Shown here: positions 1 through 12,618 of the stretch, piece after piece
Layout: every line of letters starts with the position of its first letter
Position numbering within the stretch: the first letter of the stretch is position 1
Assembly: GCF_022539665.2 (NCBI RefSeq)
Contig: NC_081340.1
Span: 8,307,357-8,371,356 of the forward strand
Length of the DNA: 64,000 nucleotides
Origin: Daphnia carinata
Taxonomy: Eukaryota; Arthropoda; Branchiopoda; Diplostraca; Daphniidae
Direction: 5' to 3'
Program-made: the position numbers and the translations under genes
The notes under the pieces: generated by a model
The model's input: only the letters and a program-made list of their open reading frames with translations
Databases searched by the model: none
What the model was told of the DNA's origin: nothing

Positions 1-2006
1 AACGTGCCTGGACATTCAACGCTTGCCTAATGCGTTTTCGTTACATGATTTTTCGTTTCGCTGTTCCTCCCGTTTGGAGGAACAAGTTTTTTTCCATAAA
101 TTGTTGTGGCATTAGAGCGGCAGAGAAAGCCCAGCAGGTATATTTTTAGTAAAGACATTTACAAAGCCAACTGTTTGCTGGAAATAATAAAAAAAAAAAA
201 AAAAAAGGCCTGAAACAATAGAATTCTGACGTCAGATAAACAAGGTCGACGTTGTCGACCATCGCATAATCTCAGTGAAGGGCCTTGTTTGGAATTCTCT
301 GCGTCTTCTAATATTGAAGGGCAAGATATTTCTCAGCCGGAGCAACATTTTTGCCCGACAAATAATAGATACGACTTGTTGTTAAAGAATAAATGAAAGA
401 AAATAAAAGACTATTGTGAAAATATATTCAAAAGGGAGACTTTCAATTGTAAAAACCACAAACATTGTTTTTCCTTCTTGGTATTATACCCCAGTACAAT
501 GTCCCAAATGAACTCTGTATATTTGAATTTCTTATCTTCTTTGCTGTTGTCTTGCCACAATGATGCATGTCTCTTATCCTCTCTTTTTGAAGGGGGCAAA
601 AAAAAAAAAAAAAAACGACAGAGGGGGATCTGGTTAGCATCTTTCTATACGTATTTTAGTGGCAAGATCCGGATCCAACTACTCGACATTCAACGAAATT
701 CAAATTACCTTTTTTGGTGCCCTCTTTTTTTTTTTTTTTTTCGTTACGTCATATAAAAAGCCAATTTCTAAAACAAAAATCATTTTAAAAACAAAAACAA
801 AAAAGTGGGCAAACCATAGAAAGAGACATGCACACATGCATGCTGGAGTAGAGTAGGTGGGCGGAGTTGAACGAAGAAACAAAATCAAAACAGCGGTCGG
901 TCTTATTTCCTTCTTCGGTTTGATATGCTGGTTGTGTGCAGTGCTCACCCTCCCGCACCCGATAATCGTCATCCGGCAGCAAGCAAAGGACATACACGCA
1001 CACATCATACATAAAGAACTAGTGCCATACGAAAATTATGAACCGGATGGAATTCTTATAGTCAGTCACTCTCTTTTTCGTTGTCGTCATCGCGTAATAC
1101 ACCTCCTCTTTCACATTTTCGTGCAGCCATACGAGGACAGAGAATCAAATGGGAGAGAAGAGAGGAGAATAAGAAGAAGAGAGAAAGCGTGACCCCACTT
1201 GGAATAAAGCAAAAGCTCGGGAATAAGAAAAAAAAAAAATAAAAAAAAAAAAAGAGAGAGAGGAAGGCTGAAATCAAGGCAATCAGCAACTAGCAACCGC
1301 ACAGGCAGTTAGTCTCTCTGCCACGGCAACCTAAACAAATCTCTCGCCCTCCCTGTTCTTTTTTCTCTCTCTCTCTTTTTAAATTCGGCCAGTCACACAC
1401 ACACACACAAATTGTTGCTCCGCCTCGAATAAAATTTAAAAAAAAAAAAAAAGGGAGAGACTGAAAGCACATTGACGTCCGCCCTCCCATTCAGCGAAAG
1501 AAATTTGAATCCACGACTCTGGTTTGGAATTTTATCCTGCAGTTACGACCCAGCATCCATCCTTGTTTCAATGGCCCTTTTGTAGTCGCGGACCCACTGC
1601 AAAAAGAATTTGTTTCGTTTTTTTTTTTTTTTCTGTTTTTGGCTCTATACCTTTAGATATACGTCGTTGTGCAAGTGTTTCGGTTTTTTTTCGTTAACTT
1701 GTTGGTTCATCGTGGCTTTCGCGGAAGTGTACGCTGTGGGGGTGTTGCCTCTGTGTGTGTCAACGTGTTTGTGTGTGTGTGTGTCATTTTACTATCGAAA
1801 CTCGTCGAGTCCTGACACACACACATCACGTTAATGTTGTTGCTGCCCCGTTCTAACCAATTATTAGTGGCGAAAAAATTTACAATTCTTTTTTTTTTTT
1901 TCGGTGTCATTGTGCCATTTTCCGTTCATCTCCTATGACGGACCACGCGTTATCCATCCCCTCCGCTGCACTTCGTTCACACCATCCGCCGGCCCTCACA
2001 ACCACC
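1..2006. other. Non-coding 5' region of the PLPP gene, rich in simple repeats
   Basis: I see no convincing coding sequence here. The stretch holds many A or T homopolymers (near 190, 600, 725, 1230, 1440, 1620 and 1890), a CA run near 1395-1409, and TG/CA runs near 1750-1825. Open frames in it are low-complexity translations of these runs. An in-frame ATG at 1935 lies upstream of the ATG chosen for PLPP. The region probably contains promoter and 5' UTR. Confidence 0.6.
743..760 (+). promoter_or_regulatory. Candidate core promoter: CRE-like site next to a TATA box
   Basis: TTACGTCA (CRE/ATF-like) is followed directly by TATAAAAAG. The spacing looks like a classic core promoter. It lies about 1.25 kb upstream of the first PLPP ATG, so a long leader or a 5' UTR intron would be needed. 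The assignment rests on the motif alone. Confidence 0.25.
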
Positions 2007-4367
2007 ATGACGGGACGGCTATTCAAATTCTGTACCATCAAAGTCACAGGCCGAGTCCTTGACGTCATCGTCCTCGTTCTAGGTACCACTCTTCTCACAA
2101 CTACCTATGTTTACTATCTAGAAATGGTCAGCACACTCGCAAAGACGTAAGACAATCTCCAAGAAGAAAAGGCTTAACGCCTCTATCCTTTATTCACGCT
2201 CGGCTATGACATTATATAATCATTGAGCGAGCTGCGTGCCGACAATAGTCTATAACGAGGTCGCCGTTTTTATTCACGCGTCACGGAATTTGTTCGTTTT
2301 CTCAAAAATTCATTTTTCGACAACTGATGAATCGGCAATGTTGCCTAAAGTGTCATAGCATTTTGTTATCACAAAAAAATATTGGGATGTAGTATGTTTA
2401 TCTTATTTACAATTATTTATGACGTTGTTCGAGTTTTTTGTAGAGAGTTTACGAGGAGAAACTCAAGTGTATGTTGGCAACTTGTTTGGCTGAATCCTGG
2501 CGGTACATCAGCTGAGCCGTAACGCTTTCACGTTTCTAGCCAGTCTGTAAAGTCGAAAGCTATCTCCGTCCGGCTTTCTAGTTTTGACAGCTGAAGGCCA
2601 GCTCAATGTAACATTCTTTGACACCAGTCTCCATTGCATTTGACTCTCTTCACACTAGCTGTTTTTTTTTTTTTGTTTTTTTTTTTGTCCCCTCTTGCTG
2701 ATTAGCACTGAAGAGTGTGTCTCTTTTATTTGATCTTATTAACTCGTGGTTTTAGTCCTGTGCTTGGCTGCTGTCGGCCATGAACAGCTTCAACACGTTC
2801 AGTCATTCTGCCTACGTGCTGCTGGGGACCAAGTTATGGAAGTGGTGTAAGAAAACGTTATTCCAACACGAGTCATTTCCTCTCTCTATGTAACATTTGC
2901 TTACCAAAAGAAGATTAAATACTTTATCAGGATTTTTACTTTTTCTTTCTCTACAGTAATAGGAGGATTGAGCTTATCCTATTCTGGACTCATCCGCCCA
3001 CGTGGAGCAGGGTTCTACTGTGATGACGAGACCATCAAATTTCCATACAGAGGAGACACTGTATCGGTTGTGCAACTTTTTCTTGGTAGCCTACTAGCCC
3101 CAATCCTCTTTGTAAGTCATGTTTCCACTTCATCTCTAAACAGAGCAATTTTTACAACACAGTATTTTCCACGTGTTCTTGTGTTTAACCAAACAATTCA
3201 CAGATACTGCCCATTGAATTGGTAAAGAAATGGAGAAAGTCAAGAGAAGAGGCAGTTCGATCGTACTTGTTAAGCGCCTGGAGAATCTCCTGGTCAGTTT
3301 GGAGGGCGGTGCTTCTTGGAAATTTAGCCGTACTAGTATTGACAGAGATCTCCAAGAGTTTGATCTCTGAAGCACGTCCACACTTTTGGGACACTTGCCA
3401 ACCCAACGTCACTAAGGAAATTTGCGATTCTGGGTAATTTGAATATGCCCCACTTGTTCCTCTTCCGCTTGCAGTGGTCAGCTCAAATAACCGTCTCCCG
3501 TGAAACCGCGGCTTTGTATTTCGTTTTACTTCTATGTAGTTATATCGTCGAGTTCAACTGTACCTCGGATTACAGCACTCGAAAGATCTTGGACGCCCAG
3601 AAATCGTTCCCCTCCGGTCACACTTCGGTCTCCTTTTTCGCGGCAGCCTTCATGATGGTACGTTTTTCATTTTAAACCATTTTAAATAGGATCTTGAATG
3701 TTCTCTTTTTTATATTGAATTTAGTGGTACTTAGATCGCGCTGTTCAGTGGCGTCATTCCTACTTCTTTAAACCGTGCCTCCAGCTCGTATGGGCGTGTT
3801 TCGCAATCCTCTGCGCACTGACTCGCATCACTGACCGAAGGTACAATAACCAATGATGATAAGCGAAATATTATATTGTTGTTGGTCGACACGAACCGTA
3901 AAATTGATCATCGAATTTCTACGAACGGTTCGTATTCATTTCTTCTTTCTCTGTCTTTTTTTTTTCCGTAGACATCATTGGTGGGACGTGTTGGCAGGCG
4001 GAACCTTGGGCTTGTCCGTCGCTTTCATGCTGGTATGGATACATTGAAATCAAATAGGAAAGCTAACGAATCGTTTCTTTTTTTGTGTGTGTTTCTTGCT
4101 GTTGGAATTTTCATTGGTAAAACAATTTCAACAATACAGGTTCAAGCTGTGAGCAAAAATGTCCGATGGGGACATGATGACTCGGATTCCGGTGGTAATG
4201 ACTCGACAAATCAGTTCAAGGACACCGTTTCCAGTAACCGCGTAGACTTTCAGTTAAAATCTTCCAATAATCCAACGTCAAATAATAAACGGCCTTCTGT
4301 TCGTCGACTACTCTCCACTTCATCAGCTGCCACCACCATTGCTGAAGACAGCGAAATCAACATTTAA
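2007..4367 (+). CDS. PLPP: Phospholipid phosphatase (PLPP/LPP, wunen-like), six-pass membrane PAP2 enzyme
   Basis: Proposed exons are 2007-2082, 2957-3111, 3204-3407 (or to 3433), 3475-3657, 3725-3840, 3972-4032 and 4140-4367, giving about 340 residues. The family removes phosphate from lysophosphatidate, sphingosine-1-phosphate and related lipids at the cell surface. The three PAP2 signatures are present: K-x6-RP (KSLISEARP, about residues 128-136), PSGH (about 191-194), and R-x5-H-x3-D (about 240-250, with H246 and D250). GFYCDDETIKFPY after the first membrane segment is typical of LPPs. The ATG at 2007 has a strong ACCACC context. Exons 1 and 2 join in phase 1 to give a continuous first membrane helix. 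One junction is unresolved: using the good GTAATT donor at 3434 leaves a 41-base intron and breaks frame, while a weak GTCACT donor at 3408 gives a normal 67-base intron in frame. The Ser/Thr-rich C-terminal tail is predicted cytoplasmic. Confidence 0.88.
2780..2846 (+). CDS. Candidate alternative first exon of PLPP
   Basis: An ATG at 2780 opens 22 codons ending at a GTGTAAGAAA donor region, with GT at 2847. The exon ends in phase 1, the same phase as the exon at 2007-2082, so it could splice in frame to the exon at 2957. It would replace the strongly hydrophobic start of membrane segment 1 with a less hydrophobic sequence containing YVLLGTKLWKW. There is no direct evidence of use; a chance match is possible. 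Confidence 0.3.
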
Positions 4368-5248
4368 AAGAATCAGAGCTTCTCTTTCTTAGATTTTATG
4401 GACATTAATCATTCATGGGTTGTTTTATTCCAGAAAAAAAAACCCGAAAACGTTATTATAATCCTGAAATTCATGTCCCACCCACCTATTAAAAAACAAA
4501 AGCAAATGTCGACTGTAATTAAAGTATAGCGTACCCCAGAAATGCTGCTTCATTATGTTGTTGTTTCTATTATGCCTTTGCATAATGAAGCACGTTTTTC
4601 GTTTTATCATGCGATTCTATGATTGCCTTTGGGTACCACTCTGAGCGGGTATAAATACCCATACGTTTTACTGCACATTATCTTATTTCCTGCAAAATCT
4701 GTTGATTGTCTGTGAATATACGGAAATAATATACATATAGAAAGGAAACTATGGCCTATTGAATTTGTTTAGTGCTAACGTGTGAGATAGGTAAACCTAT
4801 TTGACGCTAAAATATCGGTTATTTTTCGTCCTCTTTTTCACGATTATGAAAAGTATGCTAACAGGTTTTTGGTAACGAAAATATTCCTATCATTTACTTT
4901 TTAAGGTAATGACTAAACCGAAGACACTTGTTGATTGAATCGCTGTGAACAAAGGAATGCTACACTATTTCTAGTGTGGCATATGATTTCAGTTATCATG
5001 GTTTTTACATTTTTCTTCTAGTAAATATTCTTATCATAAAGGCATTTTTAAAAAATCTAAAAAAAAATCGCCAGTTTAGTTGCACAGGTTATGGCCGCTA
5101 GATGGCATGCTACTTATGGTTCGTCTGCTTGTCTCGTGGTTACTTGAATGTGGAGGATAAGTTTTGTTGAGTTGCGTAGTTAAATCTTTTTAACTTGAAA
5201 CACAGAAAAGCAGTAACATTATACGTATAGCTCTGTCGCATTACAGGA
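4368..5248. other. Intergenic gap between PLPP and DDX10
   Basis: AT-rich sequence with no supported gene. It should contain the PLPP 3' UTR and, near 5080-5248, the DDX10 promoter and leader. Confidence 0.6.
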
Positions 5249-8156
5249 ATGGAGACCGAAATTAAGGCTCCCAACAGCTCAACCGAAAAGAAAATAAACA
5301 GCCAAGGATCTGAAAAGACGAAAAAGAAAAAAAACTCAAAAGGCAAATTGCATCCAAGCCGTGTTAAGACGAGTGCTATTGAGCAACATGAAATAAAAAA
5401 CCTACAAATACGCTACACAGCTGTTGAAACGTCAGCCATCAAGAAATTTAGGGACATTCCACTTTCGAAGAAAACGTTGCAAGGTCTCAAGCAAAATGAG
5501 TATGTTACACCCACTGACGTGCAAAAAGAGAGTGTTGTTCTTGCTCTTCGAGGAATGGACGTACTGGGAGCTGCCAAAACTGGCAGTGGCAAAACTCTTG
5601 CCTTTGTTATCCCTGTTCTCGAAAGACTGTATTGCATGCAGTGGACTCGCATGGATGGTCTTGGTGCCCTGATCATAACCCCAACACGTGAACTTGCCTA
5701 CCAGATTTTTGAGACATTCCGAAAAGTTGGCATACAGCATGACTTTTCTGCTGGTCTAATTATTGGAGGAAAGGATCTTAACTTTGAAAAGAAACGTCTA
5801 GATCAGTGTAACATTATGATTTGCACTCCCGGAAGAGTACTTCATCACATGGACGAAAATCCATTGTTTGACTGCTCCAACCTTCAAATCTTGGTTATTG
5901 ATGAGGCAGATCGATGCTTAGATCTTGGTTTCCAAAATACGATGAACGGTATAATCGAAAATTTACCCCCGAAAAGGCAAACCCTACTCTTTTCCGCCAC
6001 GCAAACCAAGTATGAATATTGATCATTCTATTGACTTTAAAATAGTGGCTCATCTTATTTTCCCAGGTCGGTCAAAGATCTCGCACGGTTGAGTTTAAAG
6101 GATCCCGTCTACGTTTCTGTTCACGAGCACGCGCAGTACTCGACACCCGAGTCTTTGCGTCAGAGCTACATCATCACTCCCATTCAAAATAAAGTCGACA
6201 TCTTATGGTCTTTTCTCAGGAGTCACAGAAAGAAGAAACTGATTGTTTTTTTGACTTCTTGCAAACAGGTAAAACTCGATTGTCTTGTATTTGCACCTAC
6301 TCTTTCAAACTAAGAGAGAGCCACCTTTCTTAGGTTCGCTTCATCCATCAAGCTTTTACCCGTCTACGACCAGGCCTTCCCGTTTTGGCGTTGTATGGCA
6401 CCATGCACCAAATGAAGCGCATGTCAGTCTACGAAGAGTTTTGCGAAAAAGAAACAGCTGTGTTGTTCGCTACGGACATTGCCGCCCGAGGATTAGATTT
6501 TCCCAACATTGACTGGGTTCTTCAAATGGATTGTCCAGATGATGCTAGTAGTTACATACACCGAGCAGGCCGGACTGCGCGCTATCAGAAAGGAGGCGAA
6601 TCGTTACTGATGTTGCTACCGTCTGAAGAAGCTATGGTTGAACAGTTGGCTCAAAAGAAAATTCCCATACAGAAAATTGAAGTAAATCCCGCAAAACTTC
6701 TTTCTATCCAACGCAAACTCGAAGCTATGCTTGCTCGTGATGTGGAATTGAAACAAATGGCCCAGCGCGCATTCGTCACTTATACAAAATCGATTTTCCT
6801 CATGAAAGACAAGTCGATTTTTGATGTCACTGCCATCGATTTGAACGCTTTGGCACGGTCGTTGGGTTTGGCACTTGCACCACGAGTCCGTTTTCTACAA
6901 AAACATTTGAAGGCAACAGCAGCGACTGAGCCACCACAAGCCCCTCGAATGCTGAAACCAAATTATGACACCCCAGACAAAAAGACGGTCGGAGTTGAAT
7001 CGACCGAGCAGAAGTGGAGGCGGAACGACTTGGAAGCAGCTTATAATTTCCACGCAGAAAATGAAGAACAGGATTCTGACAGTGATGAAGGCATTTTCAA
7101 ACTTAAGCGCAAAGACCACACATTGCCTGGAGTAGTAGAATCCGAAGAAGAGCTTGCTGTTGAGAAAAAGAAAAAGGAAAAAATTTTGACAAAAGAGAAA
7201 GTAGCTAAACGCATCCTTGCCAAAAAACTCAAAGCCAATAAAATTGTCAACTTTGACGATGATGGAAATGTAAGTGTTAATTTTTATTGCCACATTCTAT
7301 ACATTTTCAAAATTTTATGCTTTATCTCGCGATCCGCTTGCAGAGGATTTACGACGCCACTCGCGAAAAGGTTTCAGAGCTCGGTCGAAACCTGGAAATT
7401 GAAGCCGTGATGTCGATTACTGGCGGCATCAACTTGGATGAAGCCAAGAAGGCAATGGAAGAAGAAGACAAATACGACAAAGAACTTTTCCGTCAACGCA
7501 TCAAAGCCAAACATCGCGAAGATCGCCTTAAAGCCAAGGCAGAACGCAGATTAGCTAACCGAGTAGCCAAGGAAGAAGAAAAATCTGCGGATGACGAAGA
7601 GGAAGAATCAGAAGATGAGGAGAGTATTGACGGATCAGTTGCAGATATTATCGACGCTTTACCTGATCCTGATCGTATCTACGGTTCCAACCAAGGCGGC
7701 AGCGATGAAGATGGCGATGTCTATAGGGGGCCACCCGTTGCAAAGTATAGAATTTTTTTGTTTGACTCCGCCCATTACTTCAATGACCTAATGTTTGTCA
7801 TGTCTTTAGGAAACGTACACGACTGAGCGAAAGTGAAGATGATGACGAAAGTGAAGAGGAAGAAGAACCTATCAAGCGAAAATTGATTGCCAAGTACGAC
7901 ATTAGGCTATTCAATCTTGAATGTGAATTCGGGAAACTTTATATCATTTCCGTTTTTTCTTACTAGGAAACAATCCCAATCGAGTGACGATGACGATAGC
8001 CAAGAGCTACCTTCACCAACAAAGACGAAAAAGAAGTGGGTCAAGAAGAAGCCTCCAAAGAAACAGAAACCTGCCAAGGTGAAGAAGTTTGACACAGGCT
8101 TGGATCTGGCTATGGACGAAGAATTGGCTCTTCATATTCTTGGATCTAAAAACTGA
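5249..8156 (+). CDS. DDX10: ATP-dependent RNA helicase DDX10 (Dbp4 family), ribosome biogenesis
   Basis: Six exons (5249-6009, 6067-6268, 6334-7269, 7344-7744, 7810-7893, 7967-8156) join in frame to 857 residues, close to vertebrate DDX10 length. In yeast, Dbp4 acts in the nucleolus in early 18S pre-rRNA processing. Core motifs are in order: a Q-motif-like TPTDVQ (about 87-92), AKTGSGKT (109-116), PTRELA (145-150), TPGR (193-196), DEAD (218-221), SAT, ARGLD and HRAGRTAR. Beyond the helicase core, a domain typical of DDX10/Dbp4 (around [16 protein letters not shown]) is followed by a long Lys/Glu/Asp-rich tail with several acidic clusters. The last residues ([14 protein letters not shown]) resemble the family terminus. 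The N-terminal ~40 residues are basic. DDX18 and DDX31 are related, but the post-core domain favours DDX10. Confidence 0.95.
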
Positions 8157-8548
8157 GGCAATCCTGGGGTCTTCGTGAAATACATTGTCAGCTAAATGGA
8201 GTTCAACGATGTTTTGAGTCACCGGATTGCGTCACGGAAAAAAGGGACTACATTTTTGCTGGTATCATGTATATTTTGTTTGATTTACAGAGGATATACA
8301 CTAAATGAAGAAAAAAGATGTGGTAAGTAACGAAAAAAAACAAACAAACAAAACGAAGACGTTGGCGGAGCATGCGATGGAGTTACGCTGTCTTCGAATT
8401 TTGTGACGAGAGGGCAACAGAAATAGGAAGATGTGAAGAAACTGTTAAAAAGGAGGAAAATTGGGCATTCATGGATCCCTCACCACATTCCGGCCGAAAA
8501 GTTAAGTCGATCAAAATATTCAATAGGATTAGGCAACTGCTATTGTTA
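8157..8548. other. Gap between convergent DDX10 and PP1 genes
   Basis: About 390 bases, mostly the two 3' UTRs. An A-rich stretch lies near 8310-8350. Open frames across 8372-8674 are antisense to the PP1 3' exon and not supported. Confidence 0.6.
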
Positions 8549-10218
<1,670 letters not shown>

Positions 10219-10381
10219 CATTTGAGGAAAGTCAGATTGGATTAAAATTGTTGTACAGCACCATCTGGCATGTAAACATCAAAATCTCTTGAACATGCAG
10301 TTGTCGTCTGCAAAAATTAAATTATTGAATTTCTAGCCGAATTTCTAGTGCAAGTGATAAATCTATTCGCCTTCATCTGTT
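10219..10381. promoter_or_regulatory. Shared divergent promoter region, PP1 and mRPL11
   Basis: Only 163 bases separate the ATG of PP1 (minus strand) from the ATG of mRPL11 (plus strand), so both 5' UTRs and core promoters must lie here. I see no clear TATA box in either direction. Confidence 0.6.
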
Positions 10382-11120
10382 ATGTCTAAAGTCGCCAAAA
10401 AAGTCGTAAAGGCAGTCGTAAAGAGATCGGGGATTTCAAAAGTAAATCATGGAAATCGATTGGAAACATTTATACCTTCTGGAAAGGCAGTTGCAGGTCC
10501 TCCATTAGGTCCTCAGTTAGGACAGGTTTGTGCGCTTGCTTATATTTTGATTGCTTAATCATACCAACAGGTTTTATAACTAATATTTCAATTTTCTTTG
10601 AAGAAAAACATTAATATTGCAGCTTTCTGCAAAGAGTTCAATGAAAGAACCAAAGAATACAAAGAGGGAATCCCTTTGCCATGTCGGGTTACAGTGAATT
10701 CAGACAGAAGTTTTGATCTTGTGATTCACCAACCTCCAGTAACATATTTCCTTAAACAAGCAGCAGGCATTCAGAGGGCAGCAATGAGGCCAAGTAAATA
10801 TTAATATTTTAGCTATACTGATTAACTGTTTCACTATAAAAATTTTCGTTCTAGCACAAGAAGTTGCAGGGAAAGTTACTCTTAAACATGTCTATGAAAT
10901 AGCCAAAATCAAACAGCAAGATCCCACACAAAGTTTCCTGTCTTTAGAAACAATTTGTAAGCAGGTTATTAGTATTGCTAGAACATGTGGAATCCAAGTA
11001 GTCCCAAAATTAGATCCTCAAGAGTATGGACAATTCTTGGAACAAAGAAAATTGATTGTTGAGGAGGAATTGAAAGACTTGCAAGCTAAAAAAGAAGCAC
11101 GTATGTTGCGTACAGCGTAG
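10382..11120 (+). CDS. mRPL11: Mitochondrial ribosomal protein uL11m
   Basis: Three exons (10382-10525, 10604-10793, 10855-11120) join in frame to 199 residues, close to human MRPL11. It is a large-subunit protein of the mitochondrial ribosome at the factor-binding stalk base. The N-terminal L11 domain shows AGPPLGPQLGQ, followed by AAFCKEFNERTKEYKEGIPLP, the TYFLKQAAG segment, and then the RNA-binding domain with GKVTLKHVYEIAKIKQ. The C-terminal extension is Lys/Glu-rich, as in mitochondrial forms. The Lys-rich start (SKVAKKVVKAVVKR) could act as a targeting peptide. It starts head to head with PP1 and its stop lies 51 bases from the RRP36 stop on the other strand. Confidence 0.94.
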
Positions 11121-11147
11121 GGTTTGTGTGTATTTGCAATAGTAGTC

Positions 11148-11153
11148 AATAAA
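11148..11153 (+). terminator. Polyadenylation signal AATAAA of mRPL11
   Basis: AATAAA lies 28 bases after the mRPL11 stop codon. It sits inside the 51-base interval between two convergent genes, so the mRPL11 3' UTR very likely overlaps the RRP36 coding end. Confidence 0.6.
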
Positions 11154-11171
11154 TTTGTCAATTTTCTCCAA

Positions 11172-12277
11172 TCAATAGTGGTCAGACGGCATATGTTTCC
11201 TGTCTCTCTGGGCATTATGCTTCCGTTTTTTCGCCATATATTGGTTCAGTTTTCCCTCCTCCTTCAAGCCTTCAAATTTCTCTTTAAGATCTCTTTCCTT
11301 ACGTGCCACTAGAAATTGAATGGGTGTTGTTAAATTATTAGCTAGTTTATAGATAGGTGCAGTTAGTTAATAATTACGTTTAGTCGCAAAGTAAGGGGAT
11401 TTTCCTTCTTTCAAAGCCTCTATGGTAATCCGTTTTTCTTCTTCCTCTTTTTCTTCTTCTAACTTACGCTTCTTCTCTGCTCTGATTTGATTTTCCTAAG
11501 GTTTCAAAAAAAAACAACATATTATGCCTACAGGTAGACTAAAATATTCTTTGAATATTCTCAAAAGTTACCATTCTTTGTATAAGATATTTGATTTTTT
11601 CGATGCGCCTTGGTTGCGTTTCCTCCCGGAGTTCTTCCTTTAATTTCTTTACTTCATCTTCCTTCATTTTATTCACAAAATCGTAGTTCCTGTGAAATGA
11701 CTGATTGAACAATAATTGTAATGAGACAAGCGAAACTCAAGTAAATGTAGAGAAAAGCATAGGAACATTAACAAACCCTCTCACGAAATTCCCCACAGAG
11801 ATTGTCAAAACGAGGATCATTTCGGAAAACTTTAGGAACTTGAACTGCAACCCTAGTTTCTATTTTTCTTGATTTTGAAGATATTTCCCTAGGTCTGTTT
11901 GGGTTGGCTCTTTTGAAATCTGTTTTCACCTGAGGCTTCTTCTTCACCCCTGTAAGTGTCTGGTTAAATTTTTTTGAACCAATTTTTTCCTTGAGTTTTT
12001 GCAGCTCTTCAAACGTCAACGCAGAGAGCTCCTCTCTAATGGCAAGTTTATCTGCGTCTTCACTTCTTTCACTATGCTGAAAATATTGTTGCTGATCATT
12101 AGCAACAGCTTTCCCCTTACTCACAATCGAACGTAAGACAGGAAGTTTTGCTTCCGGAATGTCTAGGCCAGAGAGTTCATCATCTTCGGAACTTTCTTCA
12201 TTTATTTGCTCTTCCTCGGTTTCTTCTATATCTGAGGCTTCCTCGACAGTGTTTTTAACATGCCAATTTTTTGACAT
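11172..12277 (-). CDS. RRP36: Ribosomal RNA processing protein 36 homologue
   Basis: Exons are 12277-11777, 11700-11572, 11495-11378 and 11308-11172, joining in frame to 294 residues. RRP36 is a nucleolar 90S pre-ribosome factor needed for early cleavages toward 18S rRNA. The first ~70 residues are acidic and disordered. The conserved core follows: KVFRNDPRFDNLCGEF, then a Lys/Glu coiled-coil segment, GKSPYFATK, and a basic C-terminus with KKRKHNAQRDRKHMP. The first intron was placed using the AATCAG acceptor at 11701; this restores the family spacing between CGEF and NYDFV, while the nearer CAG breaks frame. Its donor (GTTTGT at 11776) is weak. It shares a 341-base divergent promoter with RAD51B. 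Confidence 0.9.
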
Positions 12278-12618
12278 TCTTAATGAAAAAACACACACGT
12301 TGTTTTTTTTACTTTATCAAGTTTTACACGCGGTTTTCGTCTGTTTCGTAAATAACGCCAGATTTCTTAAGTCGAAGAGTCGAATTCGAATAATTATAGA
12401 TAAAGTTCGTCCTTACCTTTGTAAATTAGTATTTCATTTATAAATTAAAGAAAATTTACTATATTTGTTTTAATGTTTGTTGGCTTTCGTAAATTGTTTT
12501 ACTACAGACCTAATTTTGCAACGCTGATTGTACGCATGGTGCTCCTACAAAATTAAGCGCCGAAATTTGTGTAAACACAGACATCTACGAAAAAATGTGA
12601 TGCATGTCGATGTAGAAA
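12278..12618. promoter_or_regulatory. Shared divergent promoter region, RRP36 and RAD51B
   Basis: The two ATGs point away from each other across 341 AT-rich bases. No TATA box is clear. A short ATG-TAG frame (ATGCATGTCGATGTAG) lies just upstream of the RAD51B start and could act as a tiny upstream ORF. Confidence 0.5.

Noticed and set aside
700-1302. Several overlapping frames on both strands upstream of PLPP
   Set aside because: They are translations of A, T, GA and CA runs (poly-Phe, poly-Lys), with no domain-like sequence.
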